Assembly: GCF_004168625.1 (NCBI RefSeq)
Contig: NZ_SDWW01000016.1
Coordinates: 1 to 64,000 of the forward strand
Direction of reading: 5' to 3'
Length of the DNA: 64,000 bases
Origin: Pengzhenrongella frigida
GTDB lineage: Bacteria; Actinomycetota; Actinomycetes; Actinomycetales; Cellulomonadaceae
This document shows positions 60,144 to 64,000 of this stretch, in pieces. The translations under genes and the position numbers were made by a program. A model generated the notes under the pieces. The model did not search any database. It saw only the letters and a list, made by a program, of their open reading frames with translations, and was not told the DNA's origin. Each line of letters starts with the position of its first letter. Within the stretch, counting starts at the first letter, position 1.

Positions 60144-61165
60144 ATGTCCACGACGATCCTCCCGAAGTCCCCCGCGCCGGCGCAGCAGCCGGCGCGGGGG
60201 GCGACCCCCGCCATTCGACGCTCGACGCCGCTGCGCCGCCGCCGCAGCCTCGCCGCCTGGGGCTTCGCCGCCCCGTTCGTCCTGCTGTTCCTCGTCTTCA
60301 CGGCGTGGCCGGTCATCTCGTCGCTGCTGATGAGCGTGACCGACATCAAGAGCCGGGACCTGCGGGATCCGTTCAACGTGAACTTCGTCGGGATCGACAA
60401 CTTCTCCGCCGTGCTGTCGGACCCGCTGTTCTGGCAGGCCGCACGCAACACCGGCTACTTCGTGGTCGTCGGGGTCCCGCTCGTCATGTTCGTCTCGCTC
60501 ATGATCGCGATGGCCCTGAACACCGGCATCACGCGCCTGTCCGGCTTCTTCCGGGTCGGGTACTTCATGCCGGTGGTGACGTCGATCGTCGCGGTCGCGG
60601 TCGTCTGGCGGTTCCTCCTCAAGGAGGACAACGGCATCATCAACCTCGCGCTCGGCTGGTTCGGGATCGACGGACCCAACTGGCTCGGGGACCCGAACTG
60701 GTCCATGCCCGCGATGATCATGATGGCCGTGTGGCGCAGCATGGGCACGCTGATCGTCATCTTCCTCGCCGGCCTGCAGGGCGTTCCCGCGTCCCTGCAC
60801 GAGGCAGCCGCGCTCGACGGCGCGAACGCCGCCCAGCGCCTGCGCCTCATCACGGTCCCGATCATGCGGCCGACGCTGCTGTTCGGCGCCGTGCTCACCG
60901 GGATCGGGTACCTGCAGTTCTTCGAGGAGCCGTTCGTGATGACCAACGGTGGTCCGCTGAACAGCACGCTGTCGGTCTCGTTCTACATCTACCGCCAGTT
61001 CGGCTTCGGCAACTACGGCATCGCCTCCGCGATGAGCTACCTGCTGTTCTTCGCGATCGTGCTGCTGACCCTGCTGCAGTTCCGCCTGCTCAGCGAGCGA
61101 GACCCGCGGCCGCGCAAGAAGGCCCGCAAGGCGAGCACCACCACCGCGCCCGAGGGGAGCACCCG

Positions 61166-61169
<4 letters not shown>
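60144..61169 (+). CDS. ABC sugar permease (MalF-like)
   Basis: 341 aa, six to eight helices. EAAALDGANAAQRLRLITVP is the conserved EAA loop contacting the ATPase. Four-base overlap with the second permease. No ATPase gene in the window; a shared MsiK-type ATPase encoded elsewhere is likely. Confidence 0.92.

Positions 61170-64000
<2,831 letters not shown>

Overview
The window is high-GC actinobacterial chromosome with dense, overlapping operons, many genes that look leaderless, and an anti-sense strand full of false long frames. A C50-type carotenoid cluster, BldC, DUF3073, an actinobacterial SipW system and a sugar ABC/GH operon fit the Micrococcales, most likely a Cellulomonas-like member of the Cellulomonadaceae. 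That placement is inference from gene content. I see no IS elements, prophage, CRISPR array or rRNA.

Layout. 1-26.2 kb is a signalling region. A DEAD-box helicase (cut by the left edge) is followed by six cyclic-di-GMP proteins: LacI-type sensor/PAS/GGDEF/EAL, membrane GGDEF-EAL, GAF-GGDEF-EAL, membrane GGDEF with an RD-rich heptad linker, a GGDDF-EAL with an altered EAL site, and a six-PAS-GGDEF protein. Between them lie a SipW signal peptidase with two candidate substrates (7.9-10.5 kb), an arsenic locus (arsR-arsN-like GNAT divergent from arsM, 10.6-12.4 kb), DoxX, aquaporin, an orphan CbiM-type Ni/Co component and a CPA2 antiporter. The most striking unit is 20.85-26.2 kb: kaiC-kaiB-kaiB-PAS6/GGDEF, tightly overlapped, joining a circadian-clock-like ATPase module to c-di-GMP output.

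26.3-35.3 kb is mixed housekeeping: a stand-alone trpB, a lipoprotein, an orphan PemK/MazF-like protein, DUF4287, a RibD-like reductase, an ECF sigma/anti-sigma pair, tRNA-Lys, a cysteine-free HesB/IscA-like protein, an MscS channel and a GlsB-like protein. 35.3-40.7 kb is the carotenoid operon crtE-B-I-Ye-Yf-Eb (leftward). 40.8-43.2 kb holds galE, an LLM oxidoreductase and a minimal metallopeptidase. Three tRNAs (Glu, Asp, Phe) follow. 43.7-47.8 kb has a holin-like/DUF3618 pair and an alkylation-repair operon (Ada-AlkA, Ogt, EamA).

47.9-57.6 kb contains bldC, DUF3073, purM-purF, a sterol-carrier-like protein, a G-rich repeat tract, rsgA, cutC and purL. From 57.76 kb to the right edge is one rightward carbohydrate operon: LacI regulator (with a LacI-type operator lying on its own start codon), ABC binding protein, two permeases, a secreted DUF3131/glucoamylase-like protein and the start of a GH13 alpha-glucosidase.

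How it fits together: the first 26 kb looks like a local hub in which sugar-like ligands, membrane signals, GAF/PAS ligands and a KaiBC module each feed c-di-GMP turnover, with the SipW/TasA-like secretion genes a plausible output. The link between these parts is inference from proximity and operon overlap.
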